The notes: generated from the sequence alone by a model not told the origin. A DNA stretch of 25,600 bases from Actinomycetes bacterium (GCA_021808665.1 JAKBBA010000047.1:1-25600); one strand, 5' to 3'; shown: positions 7,999 to 16,496, numbered from the stretch's first letter. A program made the numbers and translations.

Positions 7999-9046
7999 CG
8001 AGGTGACGACAACGCTGGCCTCTCATAAAGAGTCACCAGCTGCGACATCCCCGAACGCCAACGCGCGCACACATAGACATGTCCTTCGACGGGTCTTGTC
8101 AACGACGCCCGCCTACATGGCGTTAGCGCTGCTCGTTCTCATCGTGATCTTCAGCGTACTTAAGCCAAGCGCATTCCCGACACTCGCGAATGTTGAGAAC
8201 ATGCTCCAGAGCGCCGCTGGGTTGCTCGTGCTCGGGTCAGGCGAAACTTACGTCATGATTGCGGGCGGCCTGGACTTGTCGATCGGATCGGTTCTCGTCT
8301 TTGCGAACGTCGCTAGCGCTCTGGTCATGCAGTCGATGGGCGACCGCGGAGCTGCAGCGATTGTGGTCGGCGTGCTCGTGTCCCTTTGTTGTGGCGCCGG
8401 ATGGGGACTCTTCAACGGTCTAGTTATCACCAAAGCTCGCGTCCCCGCCATCATTACGACCCTGGGCTCGTTTGGGGCGGCACAAGGACTTGCTTTAGTG
8501 CTGAGCGGCGGCAACGACGTGCGTACAGTCCCGGCGGCGCTTAGTTCGTTCGGTAGCGCGACGCTATTCGGGTTCATTCCATGGACCGCAGCCGTGGGAG
8601 CGGCAATCATAGTCTTCGCGGAAGTATGGCTTACCGCTACTAGGTTCGGGCGTCACACTTACCTCGTTGGGTCCAACGTTGAAGGGGCACGAAGAGCTGG
8701 GATCCGTGTTGACCAGCACACGCTCAAGTTGTACGTGATCAGCGGTTTGACAGCCGGTGTCGCATCAGTTATCTCACTAGCCACATTCTCGACTACTACG
8801 ATCGAGGGACACACCCTCGACAACTTGACGGTGATCACGGCAGTCATACTCGGCGGGACAAGCCTTTTTGGCGGTATCGGTACGGTTATTGGTACGACCG
8901 TCGGCGTATTCATTCCTACCATTCTGCAAAACGGGTTCATCATTATTGGGGTGCAATCGTTCTGGCAGCAGGTGTCGATCGGACTCGTCTTGATCGTCGC
9001 AGTCTTCATCGACCAGCTGAAGCGTCGAAGGGCGCAGCGCGTCTAG
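7985..9046 (+). CDS. Ribose-type sugar ABC transporter permease
   Basis: The product (353 residues) is a polytopic inner-membrane protein of the RbsC/AraH/XylH family. After a polar N-terminus of about 45 residues there are roughly eight to ten hydrophobic segments. The family landmarks are present: GGLDLSIGSVL early and VITAVILGGTSLFGGIGT near the C-terminus. ATG 7985 is preferred (GGGGAG lies about ten bases upstream); TTG 7979 is possible. The gene overlaps the end of the ATPase gene by 14 bp, which indicates translational coupling. It is the transmembrane channel of the importer. Confidence 0.94.
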   Translation: MTLPDEVTTTLASHKESPAATSPNANARTHRHVLRRVLSTTPAYMALALLVLIVIFSVLKPSAFPTLANVENMLQSAAGLLVLGSGETYVMIAGGLDLSIGSVLVFANVASALVMQSMGDRGAAAIVVGVLVSLCCGAGWGLFNGLVITKARVPAIITTLGSFGAAQGLALVLSGGNDVRTVPAALSSFGSATLFGFIPWTAAVGAAIIVFAEVWLTATRFGRHTYLVGSNVEGARRAGIRVDQHTLKLYVISGLTAGVASVISLATFSTTTIEGHTLDNLTVITAVILGGTSLFGGIGTVIGTTVGVFIPTILQNGFIIIGVQSFWQQVSIGLVLIVAVFIDQLKRRRAQRV

Positions 9047-9126
9047 CTCAGCTAGGTCATCTTTCAGTTCGCTACCTGCCCAAGTTCATCCACTGTCTCC
9101 ACCACCACTACCAAAAGGGAGTAATC

Positions 9127-10188
9127 ATGCAACAGCGATCAAAGCTAACTGCCGTTACCTTAAGTGCCGTCGCTCTGGCGGCGGCAGCATGTGGATCGAC
9201 GTCGAAGGCAACAAGCAGTACCTCTAGTCCTGCTAGTTCGGCGTCAAGTACCACGTCTGGCGGAGGGTCGTCGGCGTCCGCTCCGTTGCCGGCCGCCAAC
9301 GTAGCGAGCAAGCACTACAGTGTGGTCTATATCGGCGGCGTCGGAGGCAACCCCTTTTATACCTCGGTGGCGTGCGGCGCTACTGTGCAGGCGAAAGCGA
9401 TGGGGGTGGCATTCTCTCAGCAGGAGCCGCAAACATACGATCCCACAGTTCAGGTGCCCATCGTGAACGCCGTGGTCGCTCAACATCCGAACGCCATAAT
9501 GATCGCCGTTGACAGTGCTACAGCCTTGGTGAGTCCGCTTCAACGAGCACAGAAGGCAGGCATCAAGGTGCTCACCGTTGACGGCGTGCTCAGCACACCA
9601 GGTGTCTCGATCACGAATGTTCAGTCAGACGACTTCGCTGGTGGGCAGTTGGCGGGGAACACGCTCGCCCAGGAAATCAATGGGAAGGGAACCGTGGTCG
9701 CGATCTACAACAAGCCGGGTTCCAGCGTGTCGGATGCCCGAGTCAAAGGATTCGCGACTGCCATCGCCAAGTACCCGGGCATACATTATCTCGGAGTACA
9801 GTCATCGAATAATGAGACAGCCCTTGCGGCATCAACGATTCAGGACGAGATCTTGTCCCATCCGAGCCTTAACGGAGTGTTCACGGTAACCACAAACAAC
9901 ACCGAAGGGGTTGCTACAGGCATCAAGACGGCCGGCAAGGTCGGCAAGGTGAAGATCGTTGGATATGACACCTCGGCACCAATCGTTGCAGACATCCAAG
10001 CGGGCGAAGTCTCAGCCGACATCGTACAGGCTCCGTACCGTACGGGCGAGGAGGAGATCGTGCTTGCGGTCGACTCTCTCGAAGGGAAGACCGTTCCGAC
10101 GCAGGTTCTCGAACCGTTCGTGGTTGCCACCCCGCAAAACATCAACACCGCGAACGTCCAGGCCTTCATTTATAAGACGAGCTGCTGA
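9127..10188 (+). CDS. Sugar ABC transporter substrate-binding lipoprotein
   Basis: This 353-residue protein starts with a lipoprotein signal peptide: basic MQQRSK, a hydrophobic stretch, and a lipobox ending in cysteine 22 (LAAAAC). A Ser/Thr/Gly/Ala-rich linker (about 23-55) then leads to a periplasmic-binding-protein type I domain. Typical strands are visible (VVYIGGVGGNPFY, AIMIAVDS, VKIVGYDTS). It is of the ribose/galactose-binding class and would sit on the outer face of the membrane, delivering the substrate to the permease. AAGGGAG precedes the ATG at good spacing. The gene order ATPase-permease-binding protein is the usual one for rbs-like systems. Ligand specificity cannot be predicted. 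Confidence 0.93.
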   Translation: MQQRSKLTAVTLSAVALAAAACGSTSKATSSTSSPASSASSTTSGGGSSASAPLPAANVASKHYSVVYIGGVGGNPFYTSVACGATVQAKAMGVAFSQQEPQTYDPTVQVPIVNAVVAQHPNAIMIAVDSATALVSPLQRAQKAGIKVLTVDGVLSTPGVSITNVQSDDFAGGQLAGNTLAQEINGKGTVVAIYNKPGSSVSDARVKGFATAIAKYPGIHYLGVQSSNNETALAASTIQDEILSHPSLNGVFTVTTNNTEGVATGIKTAGKVGKVKIVGYDTSAPIVADIQAGEVSADIVQAPYRTGEEEIVLAVDSLEGKTVPTQVLEPFVVATPQNINTANVQAFIYKTSC

Positions 10189-10229
10189 GCGGTGCTTGTA
10201 CGTGTGAGCGGGAGTAGCGAGGGTGCCGG

Positions 10230-11138
10230 TTGAATTCCTTTGAGGATGGACGGGTCGAGGCCGTCGGTTTCATCGGCCTCGGGCGAATGGGAACACCCAT
10301 GGCGCGCAACATCATGCGGGCGGGCAGTCGTGTCGTCGTGTGCGACATCGACGAGAGGCGAGCTGCCCGATTAGCTGAGGCCGGCGCTGAGATCGCCGGT
10401 ACACCTGAAGATGTAGCAAGTCGCTCGTGGTTGAGTATCGCTATGATCATGGATGACGACGCGCTGCGTGATGTGGCTCAGGGGGTAGCGAAGGGCGGCA
10501 AGCCGGGCCACCTCTTCTGCGATCTGAGCACTGTGTCGCCATCTACGTCCGTCGCGGTCGGCAAGCTTCTCTCTGAGCGCGGGATCAGATACCTGCGAGG
10601 CAAGGTGGTCGGAAGCGTGCAACCCGCCACAGAGGCCACGTTGACCATCCTTGCCTCAGGCGAACGGGACGATTTTGAGCTTGCCGCGCCCATTCTTCGG
10701 AGCATGGGCGAGACTCTTCACTATCTCGGACCCGGTGAGGTCGCCCACTATTTGAAACTTGTTCACAGCGTGATAGTGGCCGTGTACGCTGCGATGCTCG
10801 CAGAGGCGCTAGCGTTCGGCGAGAAGGGCGGGGTCGACTGGTCTCAGATGTTAGAGATTCTGGCTGATGGCCCGCTATCGTCACGTCAGCTGACTGTCAA
10901 GCATCCTACGATCCTGGCCCGAGATTTCGACAACCCCCCGGCGGATATCGACACAGCCGCCAAAGACATCGACATCATTCTCGCCGCAGCCCGAGAGATG
11001 GCAGTGCCCATGCCGATTTCTTCGTTAGTGCGCCAGTTTATGGCGCATCAGCAGGCGATCGGAGAAGGCAAACGGGATATTTGGTCAGTTGTCGAGGCCT
11101 TTGAGCGTTTCGCTGGCTTGGCTCCCGGCGCGAGCTGA
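10230..11138 (+). CDS. Beta-hydroxyacid dehydrogenase family NAD(P)-dependent oxidoreductase
   Basis: The TTG start at 10230 has GAGGG six bases upstream and gives 302 residues. The N-terminal Rossmann motif is GLGRMG (16-21), with D39 after the second strand suggesting NAD preference. The catalytic lysine of the 3-hydroxyisobutyrate/6-phosphogluconate dehydrogenase superfamily is K176. The usual two asparagines that follow it are replaced by H179 and S180. The substrate-binding loop (DLSTVSP, then GSVQPATEATLTILASG) is a variant of the family pattern. Relatives include L-threonate, tartronate semialdehyde and 3-hydroxyisobutyrate enzymes. Alongside a DUF1537 kinase, a threonate-dehydrogenase-like oxidation is an attractive guess. 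The stop overlaps the next start (TGATG). Confidence 0.9.
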   Translation: MNSFEDGRVEAVGFIGLGRMGTPMARNIMRAGSRVVVCDIDERRAARLAEAGAEIAGTPEDVASRSWLSIAMIMDDDALRDVAQGVAKGGKPGHLFCDLSTVSPSTSVAVGKLLSERGIRYLRGKVVGSVQPATEATLTILASGERDDFELAAPILRSMGETLHYLGPGEVAHYLKLVHSVIVAVYAAMLAEALAFGEKGGVDWSQMLEILADGPLSSRQLTVKHPTILARDFDNPPADIDTAAKDIDIILAAAREMAVPMPISSLVRQFMAHQQAIGEGKRDIWSVVEAFERFAGLAPGAS

Positions 11139-12124
11139 TGGTAGCCGCAGAAGGGCTGTCGCAACTGCTAGGCCCGGACCGAGGGATCGCTAAGGTCTGC
11201 CTTGGAGGCAATCGGTTCGGCTCCGAACTCGACGAGTTGGCCTCGTTCGAGCAGCTCGACCGTTTCGTGGAACGCGGGGGCAGGTTCGTCGATACGGCCT
11301 TGGTGTACGCTGACTGGGTTCCAGGCGTCGAAACGAGTTGTAGCGAGAAGACTATCGGTCGGTGGCTGGGCACGGCGGGATGTCCGCCGGGCCTCGTAGT
11401 CGCCACCAAAGGCGGTCACCCACCTCTCGCCGGACCGTTGCGACACCGCCTCGATCGGCGCTCCTTGCGCGAGGACGTCGAGCGCAGCGTAAGCCACCTG
11501 GGTCTAGCGCCCATCCCGCTGTACTATCTTCACAGGGACGATCCCGGGACGGCTGTGAGCGCTATCGTCGACGTACTCGAGGAGCTGACAGTGGAAGGTC
11601 TCATCGAAGCCTACGGGGCCTGCAACTGGAGCGCGGAAAGGCTGGCTGCCGCGTTGTCGTACGCGGATGAACGCGGCGTGCCAGGGTTCGTTGCGAACCA
11701 GGTCAGCTGGAGTGTCGCGGCGCCGATCTCGTCAGGTCTCGGCGTTGGCCTCGTGTCGATGGACGCCGCTCTCGTCGATCTGCACCGGCGCAGGCGGCTA
11801 CCGGTAGTGGCTTACTCTGCGCAAGCCAAGGGTTACTTCGACAAGGTGGCAGCTGGAGTACCCCTGGGGCAGTCCGAGGTCTACGACAGCCCTGCGAGTC
11901 GTGTCGCGGCGACGAAGCTTTCAGGACTGGCCGAGGCTTGGGGAGTAGCTCCCACAGCACTCGCTCTCGCCGCCATGTCAACTACCGACCTCGCAGTAAC
12001 TCCGATTATCGGGCCTCGCAGTGTCAAACAACTGGACGCAAGCATGGACGCCGTCGATCTGGAGTTGCCGGCACACGTCTCCGAAGACCTCTGTCGACTG
12101 CTTCTCGCCAGTGTAGAAAGCTGA
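11138..12124 (+). CDS. Aldo/keto reductase
   Basis: The product (328 residues) is a TIM-barrel NADPH-dependent reductase of the AKR superfamily. The catalytic tetrad can be seen: D52 and Y57 in the FVDTALVYADW segment, K91 in VVATKGG, and H132 in LYYLHRDD. The C-terminal cofactor-binding region has VTPIIGPRSVKQLDASM, typical of the family. It probably interconverts a sugar aldehyde or ketone and an alcohol in the pathway. ATG 11138 shares one base with the preceding stop and its own stop overlaps the next ATG in the same way, so it is the middle member of a tightly coupled block. Confidence 0.92.
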   Translation: MVAAEGLSQLLGPDRGIAKVCLGGNRFGSELDELASFEQLDRFVERGGRFVDTALVYADWVPGVETSCSEKTIGRWLGTAGCPPGLVVATKGGHPPLAGPLRHRLDRRSLREDVERSVSHLGLAPIPLYYLHRDDPGTAVSAIVDVLEELTVEGLIEAYGACNWSAERLAAALSYADERGVPGFVANQVSWSVAAPISSGLGVGLVSMDAALVDLHRRRRLPVVAYSAQAKGYFDKVAAGVPLGQSEVYDSPASRVAATKLSGLAEAWGVAPTALALAAMSTTDLAVTPIIGPRSVKQLDASMDAVDLELPAHVSEDLCRLLLASVES

Positions 12125-12972
12125 TGCTCTCCCAGCTTCTCGATCGAAACGATCACACCGGGTCAGCACTCGGCGCCTTCACCTGCTACGACTTGCCGAC
12201 CGTAGTCGCCGTAATCGCAGCCGCAGAGGAGTCGAACGCCGGTGTGTGCCTTCTTCTCAGCGCTGCGGCGTTCGCGAGCCCGTACGGCGAACTTCTCGCC
12301 GACTCCCTCGTCAGCGCGGCAGCCCGATCCTCTCTGGCGGTTTCGGTACAACTCGACCATGTCTCGGACCTAGAGACGATACGACGCGCGTTCTGCCTCG
12401 GGGTGGACAGCGCGATGGCGGACGGCTCCCGACTTTCCTTCGCAGAGAACATCAGCTTCGTACAAGCGGCGCAAGCCATCGCGGCGCCGTTCGGCGCCAC
12501 TATCGAGGCTGAACTCGGCAGGGTTGAAGGCGACGAGGATGCGTCAGATCTGGCAGAACAGGGCGAGCGCACCCGGCCGGAGGATGCCGCCCGTTTCGCT
12601 GCCCTGTCCGGCGTGGACGCGTTGGCGGTCTCAATCGGGAATGTGCACGGCCGATACCGGACTCCTCCACGCTTGGACTGGGCGCTTTTAGCCGAGATCC
12701 GCCAGGCCGTCCCGGTACCCCTCACGCTCCACGGCGCCTCGGGGTTACCGGCGGCCGCAGTCAGCCACGCGATCAAGCTAGGTATTCGAAAGGTGAACTT
12801 CAACCATGAGCTTCGCCAAGCGCAGTTCGACGTCCTTCAACATCTCGACGCCGCTTTAACGGAAGGAGCCGACGTGCTCGAACTACAGCGATCCATAACC
12901 GACTCTGTGCGAAACGCTGTCACCGCCAGACTCGCGTGTCTAAAGCCTTCGCGCCAAGGGGCCGCCCTGTGA
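12124..12972 (+). CDS. Class II fructose/tagatose-bisphosphate-type aldolase
   Basis: Starting at the coupled ATG 12124 (TGATG with the previous stop), the 282-residue protein matches class II aldolases of the FbaA/GatY/KbaY group. The catalytic aspartate and first zinc histidine are D78-H79 (VQLDHVSD). SAMADGSRLSFAEN (96-109) is the phosphate-side loop. EAELGRVEGDED holds the conserved acidic residues, H175 (VHGRY) and H203 (LHGASG) complete the zinc site, and KVNFNHELR closes the barrel. LHGAS rather than LHGGS is closer to the tagatose-bisphosphate aldolases. It would cleave a ketose phosphate to DHAP and an aldehyde. It ends in a GTGA overlap with the FAD oxidoreductase gene. Confidence 0.9.
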   Translation: MLSQLLDRNDHTGSALGAFTCYDLPTVVAVIAAAEESNAGVCLLLSAAAFASPYGELLADSLVSAAARSSLAVSVQLDHVSDLETIRRAFCLGVDSAMADGSRLSFAENISFVQAAQAIAAPFGATIEAELGRVEGDEDASDLAEQGERTRPEDAARFAALSGVDALAVSIGNVHGRYRTPPRLDWALLAEIRQAVPVPLTLHGASGLPAAAVSHAIKLGIRKVNFNHELRQAQFDVLQHLDAALTEGADVLELQRSITDSVRNAVTARLACLKPSRQGAAL

Positions 12973-14273
12973 AAACGACAGCGGACGTGGTCATCATCGG
13001 TGCCGGCGTGATCGGTTCCGCCGTGGCATATGAACTGACCAGGCGCGGCTACAAGACTTTGAACATCGACAAGCACGCGATGTCCGGCTACGGCTCCACG
13101 AGCGCTTCGTCGGCGAACGTGCGCGCCTACTACTCCTCCCGGGATGGAGTGGCCATGGCATACGAGGGGTTCTCCTACTGGGAGAACTGGTCCGACTACC
13201 TAGAGACCGCCGACGAGGCCGGAACAGCCCGCTATGTGAGATGCGGCTCCGTGCAACTGAAAGGGGACGACCCGCAGTACAAGAAGTCGAAGGTTCACTA
13301 CGATGCGTTAGGCGTCATCTACGAGGACTGGGATCTGACGACGCTAGGCCAACAAATTCCGTACTACGACCTCCACGCGTTCGGCCCCCCCCTGCGGCCC
13401 TCCGACGACGGGTTCTGGCATGCCCCGGACAGGGAGCTTCTCGGCGCCGTCTACACCCCGGGGGCGGGATATGTGAATGACCCTCAGCTAGCGGCTCACA
13501 ATCTTCAACGGGCCGCCGAGGCGAAAGGAGGAAGGTTCCTTTTCCGGCGATCCGTGATCGCCGTGCCGGGAGACGGCCGAGTGGCGGGCGTAACCTTAGA
13601 CGACGGGGAGCAGGTGGACTGTCCGGTCGTCGTCAATGTCGCCGGGCCGCACTCGATCATCGTCAACCGGATGGCCGGCGTTGACAAGGACATGAAGATC
13701 ACCACGAGACCACTGCGACACGAAGTGCACATCGTCCCGGCGCCCCCAGGAATCGACATGGCGAAGCAGGGGTTCTGCACCTCCGACGCCGATCTGGGAA
13801 TCTACTTCCGCCCCGAAAGCGGCAACACGATCCTGGTCGGCGGCGAGGATTCGCCGTGTGATCCCCAGGAATGGGTCGACGATCCCGACACGGTCGAGCG
13901 TAACGTCACGCGAGAGCACTGGGAAGCCCAGGTATACCGCCTCGCCCGTCGGATTCCAACCCTTCAAGTACCGAACCAATCGCGGGGGGTTGCGGATCTT
14001 TACGACGTCTCCGACGACTGGATCCCTGTCTACGACCGCAGCGGCCGCCCTGGCTTTTATATGGCGGTCGGGACTAGCGGAAACCAGTTCAAGAACGCGC
14101 CGATCGCCGGCCAGCTAATGGCCACATTGATCGACGAGTGCGAGAACGGGCGCGACCACGACCGAGACCCGGTCCAAGTCACTGGACGATACAGCGGACT
14201 TCGGATCAACGCCGGATTCTTCTCCCGAAACCGCACGCCAAGCGCAGACAGCAGCTATTCCGTCAATGGCTGA
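12969..14273 (+). CDS. DAO-family FAD-dependent oxidoreductase
   Basis: GTG 12969 overlaps the aldolase stop (GTGA) and puts the FAD motif at the N-terminus; the longer frame from 12936 would overlap the aldolase more. The 434-residue product begins with the dinucleotide-binding motif GAGVIG (11-16) and has the second-strand acidic residue, VVNVAGPHS in mid-protein, and a C-terminal FYMAVGTSGNQFKNAP glycine-rich FAD loop. This is the glycine oxidase, sarcosine oxidase and D-amino-acid dehydrogenase fold, whose members oxidise C-N or C-O bonds with FAD. In this locus it may oxidise an amine or hydroxy acid. It is last in the coupled block and is followed by a GC-rich hairpin. Confidence 0.9.
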   Translation: MKTTADVVIIGAGVIGSAVAYELTRRGYKTLNIDKHAMSGYGSTSASSANVRAYYSSRDGVAMAYEGFSYWENWSDYLETADEAGTARYVRCGSVQLKGDDPQYKKSKVHYDALGVIYEDWDLTTLGQQIPYYDLHAFGPPLRPSDDGFWHAPDRELLGAVYTPGAGYVNDPQLAAHNLQRAAEAKGGRFLFRRSVIAVPGDGRVAGVTLDDGEQVDCPVVVNVAGPHSIIVNRMAGVDKDMKITTRPLRHEVHIVPAPPGIDMAKQGFCTSDADLGIYFRPESGNTILVGGEDSPCDPQEWVDDPDTVERNVTREHWEAQVYRLARRIPTLQVPNQSRGVADLYDVSDDWIPVYDRSGRPGFYMAVGTSGNQFKNAPIAGQLMATLIDECENGRDHDRDPVQVTGRYSGLRINAGFFSRNRTPSADSSYSVNG

Positions 14274-14284
14274 CCGATTCTTCC

Positions 14285-14308
14285 GCGGCGGCGCTCAGGC
14301 GCCGGCGC
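14285..14308 (+). terminator. GC-rich hairpin after the FAD oxidoreductase gene
   Basis: GCGGCGGCGC and GCGCCGGCGC pair across a TCAG loop with one mismatch in ten base pairs, starting about 12 bp after the stop. There is no U-tract, so it may be a U-less terminator or a partial attenuator ahead of the next NTF2-like gene. Confidence 0.5.
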
Positions 14309-14375
14309 CGGGAATCCGCCGACGGCGACTCCCAACGAGAACCAACCAACTCCTACAACGATCCAAAGGCGGCAT

Positions 14376-15377
14376 GTGACGCTTAACCCCGAGACGTACG
14401 CTCCCTTCAACACACCCGAGGAGTACATCCTCGGGTGGACCGACACCATCTGGGTCGACGGCGCCTTGGGGCGACTCCCCGAGCATTACGCCGCTGACAT
14501 GACAGTGCACGGCGCATACGGGGAGATCCGCCAAGTGACGTCGGTTATGCGAGGGTCCCTCATGAAAATGAGCGCGTTTCCGCACCGGGTAGGCACAGCC
14601 GAGGACGTTATCTGCGAGCAGCGAGGCGAGACTTCGTTCATCAGTCACCACCGCGTGTTTCACTCAGGGCCACAAGATGGCCACTGGACTTACGGGCCGC
14701 CGTCGCGACGGCGGGTCGAATCTCGCCACATGGCGATCTGCTTAGTACGCGATGGCCTCGTCGTCGAGGAATGGGTGGTACGAGACGAGTACCGTGTCGC
14801 CATGACAATGGGATTAGATCCCAATGACATAGCAAGAACCGTGGCCTTCTCGGCCGGGAAAGGAGGCCTCTACCACAGGGCCGCATCGGATGACCCAGTC
14901 GACGTTGGAGAATCAGGGCTGCGGCCGACCGATCACCGGAAGGAAGCGTCCATGATCTTCGAGTTCATCTCAGAGGTATGGAACAATCGACGACTAGACC
15001 GCGTCAAGGAATTCACCGTCCGCGACTTGTTTCTTGACACCACTCGGGCGCGTACCTTCACACGCGAACGGGAGTACCGTGCAGACCTTCTGCAAATGCT
15101 AGCGCCGTTTCCCGACGCGACGATCGAGGTCCGCGACATCGCCGTGAATACGGCGCCCGAGCAGGGAACCCGGATCGGGGTGTTGTGGCGCATGTTTGGA
15201 ACCTACGATGGTGTCCCCCTCTACGGGCCCCCGACAGCATCAAGCGTCGAGGTCATGGGAGCTTCGCACTTCTTGCTGCGCGGCGGCCGGATCATCCACG
15301 AATGGCGCGTCTACGACGAGATCAGCATCCTCGCCCAAGTGATGCAGGCCCGAGGTGACGAGCCGGTACGTTCCTGA
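14376..15377 (+). CDS. Tandem NTF2/SnoaL-like protein, second copy
   Basis: The GTG start at 14376 (AAAGGCGG just upstream; the overlapping ATG 14374 is followed at once by a stop) gives 333 residues. There are two SnoaL-like domains, about 12-165 and 190-328, each ending with the EW(x)3D signature (EEWVVRDE and HEWRVYDE). It lacks the long N-terminal extension of the copy at 5988. It is plainly a paralogue of the convergent gene at 15403-16428: the PEEYILGWTD, VICE.RG, CLVRD and EEWVVRDE blocks are shared, and only 25 bp separate the two stops. Function is unknown; isomerase, cyclase or dehydratase activity is possible from the fold. Confidence 0.78.
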   Translation: MTLNPETYAPFNTPEEYILGWTDTIWVDGALGRLPEHYAADMTVHGAYGEIRQVTSVMRGSLMKMSAFPHRVGTAEDVICEQRGETSFISHHRVFHSGPQDGHWTYGPPSRRRVESRHMAICLVRDGLVVEEWVVRDEYRVAMTMGLDPNDIARTVAFSAGKGGLYHRAASDDPVDVGESGLRPTDHRKEASMIFEFISEVWNNRRLDRVKEFTVRDLFLDTTRARTFTREREYRADLLQMLAPFPDATIEVRDIAVNTAPEQGTRIGVLWRMFGTYDGVPLYGPPTASSVEVMGASHFLLRGGRIIHEWRVYDEISILAQVMQARGDEPVRS

Positions 15378-15402
15378 GGGGCTGTCGCCGCCGATGTAGG
15401 CG

Positions 15403-16428
15403 CTACCGGCCCGGTTCATCTCCGCGTGCACGCACTATCTGTGTGAGGAGGGCCAGCTCATCATAGACCCGCCACTCACGAAAAATCTTCCCGTCCCGCA
15501 GCAGGAAATGAGAGGAACCTAGAATGTATACAGGGGAGGCCGTCGGCGTCCCGTACACCGGCAACCCGCAATAGGTTCCATGCAGCCTCCAAACGACCCC
15601 GACGCGGACACCGAAAAAAGGTGACTCAGCGATGGCGACATCGTGGACTTCGACACGGCCATCAGGCACAGCAGCAAACAGCCGCTCCAACTCTCGCTGA
15701 TATCCGAGCACACGTGTAGCCGTGCGATTGCGCGACGAGTAGCAGATGCCGTCACGATGAACGACCTTCGAAGCCAAATCAAACAGGCGCCGATTCCAAA
15801 CCTGCTCGATCACATCAACAATAAACTCACCCTCGCCGCTATGCGTGGCCGGACGTCTCCCTGATACTCCCTCCGCCAGCGGAGCAGTCGGGGCACTTCC
15901 AACCTCGCTCGAAGGGTCGGCACTTCCAAGCAGGGAGGCGTTGTCGTCGAAAGCCAAGCGACGAGCCAGCGCCTCGGGATCAAAGCCTAGTTGCTCAACG
16001 ACCGCGAACTCGTCGCGGACCACCCATTCCTCCACAAGAAGGGCATCGCGCACCAAGCAGGTAGCAATGTTGCGCGACACAGACTCGCGCAAAGTAGGCG
16101 CCCCGTACAACCATGGTCCGCCCTCCATCGGCCCCGACTGAACAATGCGGTGAGAACTCACGAAACTACCATCACCACGAGCCTCACAAATGACATCTTC
16201 CCCAGCAAAACTCTTCGTTGGGAACGCCGCCTTCTTCATAAGCGACGCCCGAATCACCGCCTCAGGGCCATAGATAGTGCCATACGAGCCATGAACCTTG
16301 ACATCCGGACCATAATGGTCCCGTATCGATCCAATACTGCGAGTTTCCCAAATCCGATCAGTCCACCCGAGGATATATTCCTCCGGCGACGAGTAAGGCG
16401 CATAAGCCTCCGCTGAAATCGTCGTCAC
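15403..16428 (-). CDS. Tandem NTF2/SnoaL-like protein, third copy
   Basis: GTG 16428 is chosen because AAGGGAG lies six bases upstream; a longer frame begins at 16446. The 341-residue product has the same two-domain layout as the convergent neighbour, with EEWVVRDE closing domain 1 and REWRVYDE closing domain 2. A poorly conserved linker of about 30 residues (residues 165-195) lies between the domains. The strong resemblance and inverted arrangement suggest a local duplication. It has its own promoter region with the best conserved candidate LacI operator (16497-16510) about 70 bp upstream, so it probably belongs to the same regulon. The enzymatic role is unknown. Confidence 0.78.
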   Translation of the reverse strand: MTTISAEAYAPYSSPEEYILGWTDRIWETRSIGSIRDHYGPDVKVHGSYGTIYGPEAVIRASLMKKAAFPTKSFAGEDVICEARGDGSFVSSHRIVQSGPMEGGPWLYGAPTLRESVSRNIATCLVRDALLVEEWVVRDEFAVVEQLGFDPEALARRLAFDDNASLLGSADPSSEVGSAPTAPLAEGVSGRRPATHSGEGEFIVDVIEQVWNRRLFDLASKVVHRDGICYSSRNRTATRVLGYQRELERLFAAVPDGRVEVHDVAIAESPFFGVRVGVVWRLHGTYCGLPVYGTPTASPVYILGSSHFLLRDGKIFREWRVYDELALLTQIVRARGDEPGR

Positions 16429-16496
16429 GACTAACTCCCTTCGCACAATCAGCAGGCGGCCGAACCACGACGGCCGGAATGACCCTCAAACATTAT

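Noticed and set aside
12936..12968. Upstream GTG start for the FAD oxidoreductase
   Set aside because: It would overlap the aldolase gene by 37 bp; GTG 12969 forms a normal GTGA coupling and puts the FAD motif at the usual distance.
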